Notes under the pieces: generated by a model
What the model was told of the DNA's origin: nothing
Seen by the model: only the letters and a program-made list of their open reading frames with translations
The model's database searches: none
Translations under genes and position numbers: made by a program
Shown: positions 55,084 through 64,000 of the stretch, one piece after another
Position numbering within the stretch: position 1 is the stretch's first letter
How the letters are laid out: every line of letters starts with the position of its first letter
Source: Rhizobium leguminosarum
GTDB taxonomy: Bacteria > Pseudomonadota > Alphaproteobacteria > Rhizobiales > Rhizobiaceae
Assembly: GCF_001679785.1 (NCBI RefSeq)
Contig: NZ_CP016286.1
Location: 3,838,001 to 3,902,000 of the forward strand
Length of the DNA: 64,000 nt
Direction: 5' to 3'

Positions 55084-56901
55084 TCAGCCTTCCAGCTTTT
55101 CCCGCAGCATTTCGAGCTCCAGCCACTCTTCTTCCATGTCAGTCAGGCTGGCGCGCAGTTTCTCCATCTCGCCGGCAAGCCGGTTGAAGGTTGCAGGATC
55201 GCGCGTGAAAAGATTGGGATCTGCCATCACCTGTTCGCGCTTGGCGATTTCGGCTTCGGCCTTCGCCATTTCCTTCGGCAGGTTTTCCAGTGCGAATTTC
55301 TGCTTGAAGGAGAGCTTGACCTTCGAGCTGCCTGAAGCTGTTGCTTGCTGGGTCTTCGGCTTCTCCGCCGCCTTCTCGGCCCTCTTACGCTCCTCGAGCG
55401 CGCCCTTGCGCTGTACAAGCATGTCCGAGTAGCCGCCGGCATATTCGATCCAGCGACCATCAGGCGCATCCGGCACGGCGGGTGCAATCGTCGAGGTCAC
55501 GGTGCGGTCGAGGAAATCGCGGTCGTGGCTGACGAGAATGACGGTGCCGGGAAAGCCGGCGACAATTTCCTGCAGAAGATCGAGCGTTTCGATATCGAGA
55601 TCGTTGGTCGGCTCGTCGAGGATCAAGAGGTTCGTCGGGCGCGAAAGGATGCGTGCCAGCATCAGCCGGGCGCGTTCGCCGCCAGAGAGGTTTCTGATCG
55701 GCGTACGCGCCTGTTCCGGCTGGAACAGAAATTCCTTCATGTAGCCGGTGACATGGCGCTGCTCGCCGTTGACGAGCAGGTTTTCGCCGCGCCCATCCGT
55801 GAGATAGTTGGCAAGCGTATCCTCGGGATCAAGATCCTCGCGTTTCTGGTCGAGCGTCGCAATCTCCAGATTGGTACCGAGCTTGACGATGCCGCTATCG
55901 GGTGAAAGCTGCCCGATCAGCATCTTCAGCAGCGTCGTCTTGCCGGCGCCGTTCGGCCCGACCAGACCAATGCAGTCGCCGCGATGCACCCGGATCGAAA
56001 ACGGCGTGACGATTGCCCGCTCGCCGAAGCTCTTGGTGATGTTGTCGGCCTCGATCACCAGCTTGCCGGATTCCTGCGCGTCCGAAACCGTCGCCTGCAC
56101 CGTGCCCTGCGGCCCCTTGTGGCCGCGATAGTTCGAGCGCATCGTCTGCAGCTCGCCGAGACGGCGCATGTTACGCTTGCGCCGCGCCGTGACGCCGTAG
56201 CGCAGCCAGTGCTCCTCACGCTCGATCGACTTGCCGAGCTTGTGCTGCTCCAGCTCCTCGGCCTCCAGCACCTGGTCGCGCCAGGCTTCGAAATGCGCAA
56301 AACCTCTGTCGAGCCGCCGCGAGGTGCCGCGGTCGAGCCAGACGGTTGCCGTCGAGACCTTTTCGAGGAAACGCCGGTCGTGCGAAATCAGCACCAAGGC
56401 GCTGCGCGTCTTTTGCAGCTCGCCTTCCAGCCATTCGATGGTCGGCAGGTCGAGATGGTTGGTCGGTTCGTCGAGCAGAAGAATGTCCGGCTCCGGTGCC
56501 ATAACCCGGGCAAGGGCTGCGCGCCGCGATTCGCCACCGGACAGCATTTTGGGGTCTTCATCGCCGCTCAGACCGAGATGCGACAGCAGATAGGTGACAC
56601 GATAGGGGTCATCGCCTGGCCCGAGGCCGGCCTCGGCATAGGCCTGCACCGTGTTGAAGCCGGCAAAATCCGGCGCCTGTTCGAGATAGCGCACCGTCGA
56701 GGACGGATGGCGGAAGACCTCGCCGGATTGCGCCTCGACCAGGCCGGCGGCAATCTTCAGCAGCGTCGATTTTCCCGAGCCGTTGCGCCCGACGAGACAG
56801 ATTTTATCACCGGGCTCGATCTGCAGGCCAGCACCCGCCAGAAGCGGTGCACCGCCGAAGCTCAGGAAGATATCGTCGAGTTTCAGAATGGGAGGGGCCA
56901 A
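55084..56901 (-). CDS. ABC-F family ATPase (Uup-like)
   Basis: A 605-residue soluble protein with two ABC domains: Walker A GRNGSGKSTLLKIAAG and GPNGAGKTTLLKMLIG, signatures MLSGGESRRAALARVM and NLSGGERARLMLARIL, and an interdomain linker with the charged helix EREEHWLRYGVTARRKRNMRRLGEL. A C-terminal Lys/Glu-rich coiled coil (about 530-605) points to the Uup branch, linked to ribosome quality control and DNA stability. There are no membrane segments. It ends the two-gene unit begun by the thiamine pyrophosphokinase gene (3-bp gap). Confidence 0.9.
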   Translation of the reverse strand: MAPPILKLDDIFLSFGGAPLLAGAGLQIEPGDKICLVGRNGSGKSTLLKIAAGLVEAQSGEVFRHPSSTVRYLEQAPDFAGFNTVQAYAEAGLGPGDDPYRVTYLLSHLGLSGDEDPKMLSGGESRRAALARVMAPEPDILLLDEPTNHLDLPTIEWLEGELQKTRSALVLISHDRRFLEKVSTATVWLDRGTSRRLDRGFAHFEAWRDQVLEAEELEQHKLGKSIEREEHWLRYGVTARRKRNMRRLGELQTMRSNYRGHKGPQGTVQATVSDAQESGKLVIEADNITKSFGERAIVTPFSIRVHRGDCIGLVGPNGAGKTTLLKMLIGQLSPDSGIVKLGTNLEIATLDQKREDLDPEDTLANYLTDGRGENLLVNGEQRHVTGYMKEFLFQPEQARTPIRNLSGGERARLMLARILSRPTNLLILDEPTNDLDIETLDLLQEIVAGFPGTVILVSHDRDFLDRTVTSTIAPAVPDAPDGRWIEYAGGYSDMLVQRKGALEERKRAEKAAEKPKTQQATASGSSKVKLSFKQKFALENLPKEMAKAEAEIAKREQVMADPNLFTRDPATFNRLAGEMEKLRASLTDMEEEWLELEMLREKLEG

Positions 56902-56904
56902 AAA

Positions 56905-57561
56905 TCAGACTCCGGAAAGATCATAGGGCCGGGCGAGCACAATTGCCCGGCCGCTGCGGAGCGAAAAGCGAACCTTGCCTTCCGCAACATTGGAAATGGT
57001 GCGCGACGAGCCGAAAGGCAGATGGAAATCCGTGAGCGGATAACGCGCATTTTCGAGGGAAAGCCCTCTCAGCTCGCTGAATCCGGGCACGGAAAACAGG
57101 CTGCCTTTGGGAAGGTCCAGTTCGATCGTACCGGCCACCAGCGGCACTGCCTCTTCCTTGCCCGAGGTCAGCAGCAGGTCGAAACCCTCTTCCGCCAGAC
57201 TGACGGCCGACAACAGATGCTGAAGCGCGTGGTCGGAACGTTCACCGCCGAGCGCACCGGCGAGGATCAGCCGCCGCGCGCCGCGCGCGATTGCTTCCGC
57301 CACGGCGATTTCGCCATCCGTCGCCGCCTTCGCGGCCGGATAGGGCTGTTTCGGCACATCGGGAAATGCACCAGCGAGATCATCAGGCGTCGAATCGAAA
57401 TCGCCGACCCAGAGCTCCGGCGCAATACCGAGTGCTGCCGCATGCCGCATGCCGCCATCGGCCGCAATGAAGCGGCTGTCTTCGATGGCATCGCGCAGGC
57501 GCTCCGTCAGGCTGAGTTCGCCGCCAAGGAGAATGGTGAAGGTGGATTGGCTCATGGGCAT
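56905..57561 (-). CDS. thiN: Thiamine pyrophosphokinase
   Basis: A 218-residue thiamine diphosphokinase that makes thiamine diphosphate from thiamine and ATP. Conserved elements are RFIAADGGMRHAAALGIAPE, LWVGDFDSTPDD, AATDGEIAVAEAI and LGGERSDHALQHLLS. It is immediately upstream of the ABC-F gene. No TPP riboswitch is visible in front of it. Confidence 0.92.
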   Translation of the reverse strand: MPMSQSTFTILLGGELSLTERLRDAIEDSRFIAADGGMRHAAALGIAPELWVGDFDSTPDDLAGAFPDVPKQPYPAAKAATDGEIAVAEAIARGARRLILAGALGGERSDHALQHLLSAVSLAEEGFDLLLTSGKEEAVPLVAGTIELDLPKGSLFSVPGFSELRGLSLENARYPLTDFHLPFGSSRTISNVAEGKVRFSLRSGRAIVLARPYDLSGV

Positions 57562-57618
57562 TGCCCTTAGCGCAAACGAGGGGTCGAGGGGAAGGGCCGG
57601 CGAACGCCGGCGTCTGCC

Positions 57619-58146
57619 TCAGCCCGGTGTATCCTTGTCGCGCGACAGGAAAACCGCCTCGTAGCCGCCGATGAAGCGCTCGAAAAGCGCTGCGAAGCGC
57701 TCGACATCTTCCTGCGGCCAGTCGGAAACGATCTCGGAAATGATCGCAAGCTTCTGCGCGACGATCTCGGCAAGCAGGTCCTGGCCGACCTCGGTCATGA
57801 CAACGACGATCCGCCGCGCGTCGGCCTGCGAGGCCTCGCGGCGCAGCACGTTGCGCCCGACCATGTCGGCCACCACCCGGCTTGCCCGTGACGGATCGAT
57901 GCGCAGCATCTCCGCGATCATGCCGACCGTGACCTCGCCGGCAGGCTGCGCCCTGCGCACGGCATCGAGCACGTCGAGATGCGAAAGCTCGAGGCCTGGG
58001 GCAGCACTCTGGATCGCCAGCCGGCCGATCAGCCGCCGCCCGGTCATCAGCCGCATGCGCGCCATGCTCCGGCCGATACGCGGCACGTTTTCACGATCCG
58101 GCTCGGCCGGCTCCACAGAAGGGGTCTTGGTCAGGACGTCGCTCAT
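57619..58146 (-). CDS. MarR-family transcriptional regulator
   Basis: 175 residues from MSDVLTKTPSVEPAEPDREN at 58146. The winged helix is seen in VTVGMIAEMLRIDPSRASRVVADMVGRNVLRREASQADARRIVVVMTEVG. It is divergent from a DHA2 efflux pump gene with about 107 bp between starts, the usual arrangement for a ligand-relieved repressor of the pump. Confidence 0.92.
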   Translation of the reverse strand: MSDVLTKTPSVEPAEPDRENVPRIGRSMARMRLMTGRRLIGRLAIQSAAPGLELSHLDVLDAVRRAQPAGEVTVGMIAEMLRIDPSRASRVVADMVGRNVLRREASQADARRIVVVMTEVGQDLLAEIVAQKLAIISEIVSDWPQEDVERFAALFERFIGGYEAVFLSRDKDTPG

Positions 58147-58196
58147 CACATGACCATAACAGAGCCGATTCAAAAATTGAATATGCCGATGTCATT

Positions 58197-58234
58197 AATG
58201 TGCCATTGACAACTATATGCTGTTAGCACATAAA
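58197..58234 (+). promoter_or_regulatory. Promoter of the DHA2 pump with overlapping dyad
   Basis: -35 TTGACA (58206-58211), 17-bp spacer, -10 CATAAA (58229-58234). Half-sites ATGTGC and GCACAT flank the -35 and -10 region as an inverted repeat, a plausible MarR operator. Confidence 0.55.
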
Positions 58235-58253
58235 AGTACGTAAACCCGGAACG

Positions 58254-59798
58254 ATGCCTCCCATGGACATGCAACTCGCGCCTGCGCCGCTCGTGACGGA
58301 TCCTCGTCGCCGGCTTATTCTCTTCTTCTTCCTGATGACCGCCATGTTCATGGCGACGCTCGATAATCAGATCGTCTCCACGGCTCTGCCGACGATCGTC
58401 GGCGAATTCGGCCATCTCGAGCGCTTCGGCTGGATCGGCTCGGCCTATCTCCTGTCGCTGAGCGCCGTCATGCCGGTCTACGGCAAGCTCGGCGATCTGT
58501 TCGGCCGCAAATACGTGATGATGACGGCGATCATGATCTTCACTGTCGGATCGACAGTCTGCGGCCTGGCGGTCTCGATGGACACGCTGATCGCCGCCCG
58601 CGTGCTGCAGGGCCTTGGCGGCGGCGGCATCATGGTATCGATCTTCGCCGTCAACGCCGACCTGTTCGAGCCGCGCGAGCGGGCGCGCTACCAAAGCTAT
58701 TCCAGCCTCGTGCTGATGGCATCGGGCGCGATCGGCCCGGTGCTCGGCGGTACGATGAGCGATCTCTTCGGCTGGCGCTCGATCTTCCTCGTCAACGTGC
58801 CGATCGGCTTCATCGTGCTCGCCGGCCTTGCCTTCATGCTGCCGTACCGCAAACCGCATCGCCGCCCCAAGATCGATTATGCCGGTGCGCTCCTGCTTGC
58901 CATGACGACGACAAGCATCGTGCTTGCCACCGACAGCAGCGAACTGTTCGGTGCATTGATTTCGCCTGAGAGTATCGGCATCGTCGTCTTCGGCGTCGTC
59001 TGCGCCGTCACCTGGGTGTTCGTCGAGCGCCGCGCGTCCGAACCGATAGTTCCCTTGCAGCTGTTTCGCAATTCGACCGTCAGCCTGCTCCTGGTGATCT
59101 CGATCATGGGCGGCGCGATCGCCATCGGCATGGTCAATTATCTCGCCCTCTTTCTGCAGACCACGACCGGCCTTTCGCCGTCTGCCGCCGGCCTGCTCTT
59201 CATCCTTCTGACGGGCGGCCTCGTCTGCGGGTCGCTTTCCGCGGGCCGCATCATCTCGAAGACGGGGCGCTACAAGCCCTTCGCCATCGCAAGCCTCACC
59301 TGCAGCGCCATCGCCTTTGCGCTGATGTCGCAGATCCACGCCGGAACGCCGATCGCCTTCATCGGCGCGGTCATGATGCTGCACGGCATCGGCATCGGCC
59401 TTGCCCAGCAGGTTCCCGTCATCGGCGTACAGAATGCAGCACCCGCCCGCGACGTCGGCGCCGCCACCGGCTCGGTGACGCTGTCGCGCATGGGCGGAGC
59501 CTCGATCGCCATTTCCATCTACGGCGCCATCATCGCCTCCGAGCTCGGCAAGGTCGGCGTCTCCATTCCCGGCGTCGCCGATATCAAGCAGCTGACGCCG
59601 AAAATGATGGCCGCCCTTCCCGAAGCGAGCCGCCAGGCCGTCGCCGACACCTATGCTGCCGCATTCTCGCCGCTCTTCATGACCTCCTGCGCCATTGCGC
59701 TGATCGGCCTTGCCGCTGCCATCATGCTGAAACCCGTGCAACTGCCCCGCGCCGGCGAGACGACGAAGCCGCAACCGGCGGCGGAAGCTGCCGAATAG
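58254..59798 (+). CDS. MFS multidrug efflux transporter, DHA2 (14-TM) family
   Basis: A 514-residue membrane protein with about 14 hydrophobic segments. Motif C-type and family signatures are present: MATLDNQIVSTALPTIVGEF, VYGKLGDLFGRKYVMM and VLQGLGGGGIMVSIFAV. DHA2 members export drugs or other toxic compounds by proton antiport. The divergent MarR gene is the likely regulator. A GGAA ribosome site lies just before the ATG. Confidence 0.93.
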   Translation: MPPMDMQLAPAPLVTDPRRRLILFFFLMTAMFMATLDNQIVSTALPTIVGEFGHLERFGWIGSAYLLSLSAVMPVYGKLGDLFGRKYVMMTAIMIFTVGSTVCGLAVSMDTLIAARVLQGLGGGGIMVSIFAVNADLFEPRERARYQSYSSLVLMASGAIGPVLGGTMSDLFGWRSIFLVNVPIGFIVLAGLAFMLPYRKPHRRPKIDYAGALLLAMTTTSIVLATDSSELFGALISPESIGIVVFGVVCAVTWVFVERRASEPIVPLQLFRNSTVSLLLVISIMGGAIAIGMVNYLALFLQTTTGLSPSAAGLLFILLTGGLVCGSLSAGRIISKTGRYKPFAIASLTCSAIAFALMSQIHAGTPIAFIGAVMMLHGIGIGLAQQVPVIGVQNAAPARDVGAATGSVTLSRMGGASIAISIYGAIIASELGKVGVSIPGVADIKQLTPKMMAALPEASRQAVADTYAAAFSPLFMTSCAIALIGLAAAIMLKPVQLPRAGETTKPQPAAEAAE

Positions 59799-60189
59799 TC
59801 GAATCGTTACCTGCAAGAGAATGCTTCATCAGGAGGCGTTCCCTCTCGATGCCTGTATCAAGGGTTGCAATTTTCTCGCAGGACTGTCGCTATCGAGCCG
59901 GTTGCTTCAATCGGGCCGTTCTTTTTCCGCACCGTCGTCGAATCTCGGCTTTGTGACGGAACTTTCGCCATAATTTCATCCGAGCGAAAGGAAGCCTTAA
60001 TGCCTGAGGCTTGCTAAAATGCAACGGCGCCACATTTAAACAGAGTCTCGCTATGCAACCGATGCGTAAATCAGCTACAGCAACGACTTGTATCGGCCGA
60101 TTGTGCAGCGCGAGATCAGGGGTGCGCACCTGTTGAGTTCCCCTTGCCACGGTCGGTCCGAATCTGCGGCAAACCGGCAAAACAGCGAC

Positions 60190-61734
60190 ATGATGCGGAG
60201 AATAAGACTGGACAGCTTGACGACGTGGAAATCGCCCGCGCTTTCCAGTGATGCCATCTCCGCGCCGCGGCGCTTCGCGCGTCGCATGATGCTGCTTTCG
60301 GCCCTCGCAATGGCGCTGAATGGCTGTCAATCGCTGATCGACCAATCCTATCAGCCCAGTGTTTCGCCTTCTTCCAATCCGCAGATCGTCGACGAGGTGC
60401 AGAAGAACGATCCGCGCGCGGCGATGGGCGCTCGTGAGCATCCGCGCATCGTGGCCAGCTACGGCGGCGAATACAAGGACGCCAAAACCGAGCGCCTGGT
60501 CGCCCGCATCGCCGGCGCGCTGACGGCTGTGTCGGAAAATCCGAGCCAGTCCTACCGCATCACCATTCTGAATTCGCCGGCGATCAACGCCTTCGCGCTG
60601 CCGGGCGGTTATCTCTACGTCACCCGCGGCCTGCTCGCCCTTGCCAACGACGCCTCGGAAGTCGCCGCCGTGCTGTCGCACGAAATGGGCCATGTGACGG
60701 CAAACCACGGCATCGAGCGGCAGAAGCGCGAAGAGGCTGAGGTCATCGCCAGCCGCGTCGTCGCCGAAGTCCTTTCCAGCGACATCGCCGGCAAGCAGGC
60801 GCTTGCCCGCGGCAAACTACGGCTCGCCGCCTTCTCCCGCCAGCAGGAACTGCAGGCCGATGTCATCGGCGTGCGCATGCTCGGCGAAGCCGGCTACGAC
60901 CCCTATGCCGCCGCCCGGTTCCTCGATTCGATGGCCGCTTACAGTCGCTTCATGTCGGTTGATCCCGAAGCCGACCAGAGCCTCGACTTCCTGTCGAGCC
61001 ATCCGAATTCGGCCCAGCGTATCGAACTTGCCCGCACCCACGCCCGCGCCTTCGGCCAGGAAGGCTCGGTCGGCGACAAGGGTCGCAATTATTATCTCGA
61101 CGGCATAGACGGACTGCTCTACGGCGACAGCCCGGAAGAAGGCTATGTGCGCGGCCAGACTTTCCTGCATGGCGGCCTAGGTATCCGTTTCGACGTGCCG
61201 CCGGATTTCCACATCGACAACAAGGTCGAAGCGGTGATGGCCACCGGCCCGAACGACATCGCAGTCCGCTTCGACGGCGTCGCCGACAACGAGAAACAGA
61301 GCCTCACCAACTATATTTCCAGCGGCTGGGTGACAGGGCTCGACCCGTCGACCATCCAGCCGATCACCATCAACGGCATGGAAGCAGCCACCGCGCGCGC
61401 CAGCGCCGACCGCTGGGATTTCGATGTGACCGTGATCCGCAACAATTCGCAGATCTTCCGTTTCCTGACCGCCGTGCCGAAAGGCAGCGGCGCCCTTGAG
61501 CCAACGGCGAATGTGCTGCGGGCGAGCTTCCGCCGCATGACGCCGGCAGAGACCGCCTCGCTGAAGCCGCTGCGCATCCGCGTCGTCACCGTCCGGCCGG
61601 GTGAGAACATCTCGACACTCGCCGCCCGCATGATGGGCACAGACCGCAAGCTCGATCTCTTCAAGCTCATCAACGCCCTGCCCACGGGTGCAGCCGTTGC
61701 AACAGGCGATCGCGTCAAGATCATCGCCGAATAA
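60190..61734 (+). CDS. M48 family metalloprotease lipoprotein with C-terminal LysM-like region
   Basis: About 514 residues from MMRRIRLDSL; in-frame starts from 60088 are possible and the choice is uncertain. A lipobox is seen in ALAMALNGC, so it is likely anchored in the envelope. The zinc-binding motif is in VLSHEMGHVTANHG with the third ligand region RQQELQADVIGVRML, as in BepA/LoiP, which degrade or refold outer-membrane proteins. The end (VRPGENISTLAARMMGTDRKLDLFKLIN) resembles a LysM module. The 391 bp upstream hold no gene that I can see. Confidence 0.88.
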   Translation: MMRRIRLDSLTTWKSPALSSDAISAPRRFARRMMLLSALAMALNGCQSLIDQSYQPSVSPSSNPQIVDEVQKNDPRAAMGAREHPRIVASYGGEYKDAKTERLVARIAGALTAVSENPSQSYRITILNSPAINAFALPGGYLYVTRGLLALANDASEVAAVLSHEMGHVTANHGIERQKREEAEVIASRVVAEVLSSDIAGKQALARGKLRLAAFSRQQELQADVIGVRMLGEAGYDPYAAARFLDSMAAYSRFMSVDPEADQSLDFLSSHPNSAQRIELARTHARAFGQEGSVGDKGRNYYLDGIDGLLYGDSPEEGYVRGQTFLHGGLGIRFDVPPDFHIDNKVEAVMATGPNDIAVRFDGVADNEKQSLTNYISSGWVTGLDPSTIQPITINGMEAATARASADRWDFDVTVIRNNSQIFRFLTAVPKGSGALEPTANVLRASFRRMTPAETASLKPLRIRVVTVRPGENISTLAARMMGTDRKLDLFKLINALPTGAAVATGDRVKIIAE

Positions 61735-61758
61735 AAAAGGCCCGGTTTGCGCCGGGCC
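61733..61758 (-). terminator. Terminator of rpoH2
   Basis: On the minus strand GGCCCGG-CGCAAA-CCGGGCC followed by six T. The T-run overlaps the stop codon of the convergent M48 gene. Confidence 0.85.
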
Positions 61759-61784
61759 AGTCTGTGCTGCTGGAGGGGATAAAC

Positions 61785-61843
61785 ATCTCGCGCAAAACTG
61801 TGCGGCGGTTTTGCGACAATCACCGAAAGCGCGACGCGCTTTC
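61785..61843. repeat. Rhizobial mosaic palindromic repeat (copy 6)
   Basis: Carries the core CGCAAAACTGTGCGGCGGTTTTGCG, followed by a perfect 10-bp dyad CCGAAAGCGC-GAC-GCGCTTTCGG. It ends just before the rpoH2 stop codon. Confidence 0.65.
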
Positions 61844-61846
61844 GGT

Positions 61847-62710
<864 letters not shown>

Positions 62711-62810
62711 TTCAATCTCCCGAAACAGGCCTCTCGCCCTGAAATGAACAATAAAACTCATCTTCCGGAACATCGCTGTCCGGATTGAATGGGGTTCTGA
62801 ATGCATAAAA

Positions 62811-62840
62811 GCCTCGCCCCTGGACTTTTCAGGGGGAGGC
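62811..62840. other. Hairpin upstream of rpoH2
   Basis: GCCTCGCCCCTG and CAGGGGGAGGC pair over 11 bp with one bulge around GACTTTT, about 100 bp before the rpoH2 start codon. It may be part of its 5' leader or lie ahead of its promoter. Confidence 0.45.
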
Positions 62841-63036
62841 CCTATTTCTCATCATGTGCCGGTAAGACGGCTGGGCAGGATCTGTTTCTTCACCTTGCCG
62901 GATGGGCAATATAGAAAAGGCATGATCCGCTCCTCATCGAACATTGACGGAATAGCAGTTCGCCCGTGAGGCCATTGCCCGACGAGCAGTCCGCAATTAC
63001 GTGTGGTAAACGCGGCAATCGGGAAAAAGTTCCAAT

Positions 63037-63067
63037 AAAAAAACCCGGCTCGAAGGCCGGGTTTTTT
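63037..63067. terminator. Bidirectional terminator after carD
   Basis: CCCGGC-TCGAAG-GCCGGG flanked by seven A on one side and six T on the other, so it works on either strand. It lies 20 bp after the carD stop. Confidence 0.92.
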
Positions 63068-63087
63068 GACAGAAAAACAGGGTCGCT

Positions 63088-63660
63088 TTATGCGGCTTCG
63101 TCCTGTGAATCGTCTTCTTCGATCGCCTTGCCGCGCTTCGGACCCTTGTTGAGATTGGTCTCGACGAGGCGGACGGCTTCGGTTTCCGACATCTTGTTGA
63201 CCGCGGCGATTTCGCGCGCCATGCGGTCGAGCGCAGCCTCATAAAGCTGACGCTCGGAATAGGACTGTTCAGGCTGGTTCTCGGCACGATAGAGATCGCG
63301 CACGACTTCAGCGATGGAAATCAAGTCGCCGGAATTGATCTTGGCATCATATTCCTGGGCGCGGCGGGACCACATGGTGCGCTTGACGCGCGCCTTGCCC
63401 TGCACAACCTTCAAAGCACGCTCGACGAAATCCGTTTCCGAAAGCTTGCGCATACCAATGCTCATGGCCTTCGCGACCGGAACCTTCAGACGCATTTTGT
63501 CCTTCTCGAAATCGATAACGAAAAGTTCGAGCTTCATGCCGGCAACTTCTTGCTCTTCGATAGCGGTGATGGTACCGACGCCATGAGCGGGGTAGACGAT
63601 TGATTCACCGGTCTTGAAGCCGTGACGTGCTGTAGAAGGCTTTTTCTGCTGAGTCGTCAT
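63088..63660 (-). CDS. carD: CarD family transcriptional regulator
   Basis: 190 residues from MTTQQKKPSTARHGFKTGE. The N-terminal RNA-polymerase-interacting domain is seen in ESIVYPAHGVGTITAIEEQE and MKLELFVIDFEKDKMRLKVPV, followed by the helical DNA-binding part (RTMWSRRAQEYDAKINSGDL). CarD/CdnL proteins stabilise the open promoter complex at rRNA and growth-related promoters. A TTG nine bases upstream (63669), closer to the GGGAG, is an alternative start. The remaining 340 bp to the window end hold no gene that I can support. Confidence 0.94.
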   Translation of the reverse strand: MTTQQKKPSTARHGFKTGESIVYPAHGVGTITAIEEQEVAGMKLELFVIDFEKDKMRLKVPVAKAMSIGMRKLSETDFVERALKVVQGKARVKRTMWSRRAQEYDAKINSGDLISIAEVVRDLYRAENQPEQSYSERQLYEAALDRMAREIAAVNKMSETEAVRLVETNLNKGPKRGKAIEEDDSQDEAA

Positions 63661-64000
63661 TCTATTCAAAAACTCCCTGTTACGCTTCCGGCGGCGGCCG
63701 GAGCCGGGTCAGTCAGGCCCGGGTGAGACGGTAGTATCCGTCGGGTGACTTCACTCTGGTCCCATCGGGCAAAAGCAAAGACTTCTTGCGCACGATCTTG
63801 GGACCCGGCGCTCAAAGCGTTGATATGTCACGGAAACCGTGTACGGATTTGTTTTGCTTTCGTGATGGTTTTGGGCATGCGTCATGCCACAAATGGAACA
63901 GTAGACGAAACCTATCATAAAAATATGAGGAAATCAATAATTTGCTTCGCTTGAGTCATGCGGGCAACACATGTCACCCATATGCCTCACGCAGCTTTTA

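Noticed and set aside
56902..57620. TPP riboswitch for the thiamine pyrophosphokinase gene
   Set aside because: No conserved CTGAGA or ACCTGA element is visible upstream of the gene.
58170..59816. 548-codon open frame antisense to the DHA2 pump
   Set aside because: Low-complexity His/Asp/Arg-rich translation and full overlap with a well-supported transporter.
62711..62830. EcfG-type (GGAAC-N16-18-GTT) promoter for rpoH2
   Set aside because: Expected from related rhizobia, but I could not find a match with correct elements and spacing.
62966..63244. 92-codon frame upstream of rpoH2 on the + strand
   Set aside because: It runs through a strong bidirectional terminator and antisense to carD, with no ribosome site.
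63661..64000. Possible gene at the window end (frame 63745-63954)
   Set aside because: No ribosome site, no recognisable protein motif; it is more likely the carD promoter region.

Overview
The window reads as a chromosomal segment of a Rhizobium-type alphaproteobacterium (R. etli / R. leguminosarum group). The pointers are high GC, dense coding, an ftsK-amtB-glnK order, a SAM-II riboswitch in front of metA, an RpoH2-type sigma factor, a CarD regulator, and several copies of a palindromic intergenic repeat with a GTGTG-N(2-3)-CGGTTTT core typical of rhizobial mosaic elements. I saw no phage, transposase, CRISPR array or rRNA. One tRNA gene, Gly(GCC), is present. Species-level naming is inference.

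Layout. 0-7.6 kb: housekeeping genes (ftsK start, amtB-glnK with a sigma-54 promoter and an NtrC-like site, tesB, a UbiH-type hydroxylase, a Trm112-like protein, a LON-domain protein, a thioredoxin/TPR protein, a prolyl-tRNA editing protein). 7.8-9 kb: tRNA-Gly followed by an HNH endonuclease. 9.2-19.6 kb: a peptide-catabolic island on the + strand (frameshifted M81 peptidase, FadR-type GntR regulator, Dpp/Opp-type ABC transporter, gamma-glutamyltransferase, DUF1028 protein). 19.8-25 kb: a glucoamylase-like (possibly beta-1,2-glucan active) protein and a ferric iron ABC transporter with a RirA-type operator. 25.2-30.9 kb: a lysine/pipecolate degradation operon (amaB, amaA, hglS-like) with a divergent LysR regulator and a stand-alone Lrp-type domain.

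30.9-42.9 kb is the most unusual part. A tightly packed minus-strand operon encodes a carrier protein, an acyl-CoA dehydrogenase homologue, an amino acid:carrier protein ligase (a truncated class II tRNA synthetase homologue), a DUF1839 protein with a BtrH-like Cys/Asp/His pattern, a family 2 glycoside hydrolase and a glycosyltransferase. It is followed by a 1103-residue fusion of a polysaccharide flippase to two alpha/beta-hydrolase domains, and another glycosyltransferase lies beyond on the opposite strand. Together they look like a non-ribosomal system that activates an amino acid on a carrier protein and passes it to a glycan or a glycan-linked acceptor. The product is unknown.

43-64 kb: the EF-P module (epmB, epmA, efp), an amino-sugar catabolic operon (GntR, two SIS proteins, NagA), galM, metA under SAM-II control, an SbmA/BacA-type ABC protein with a degenerate ATPase domain, a DUF5666-like periplasmic protein, an ABC-F ATPase, thiamine pyrophosphokinase, a MarR/DHA2 efflux pair, an M48 lipoprotein peptidase, rpoH2 and carD.
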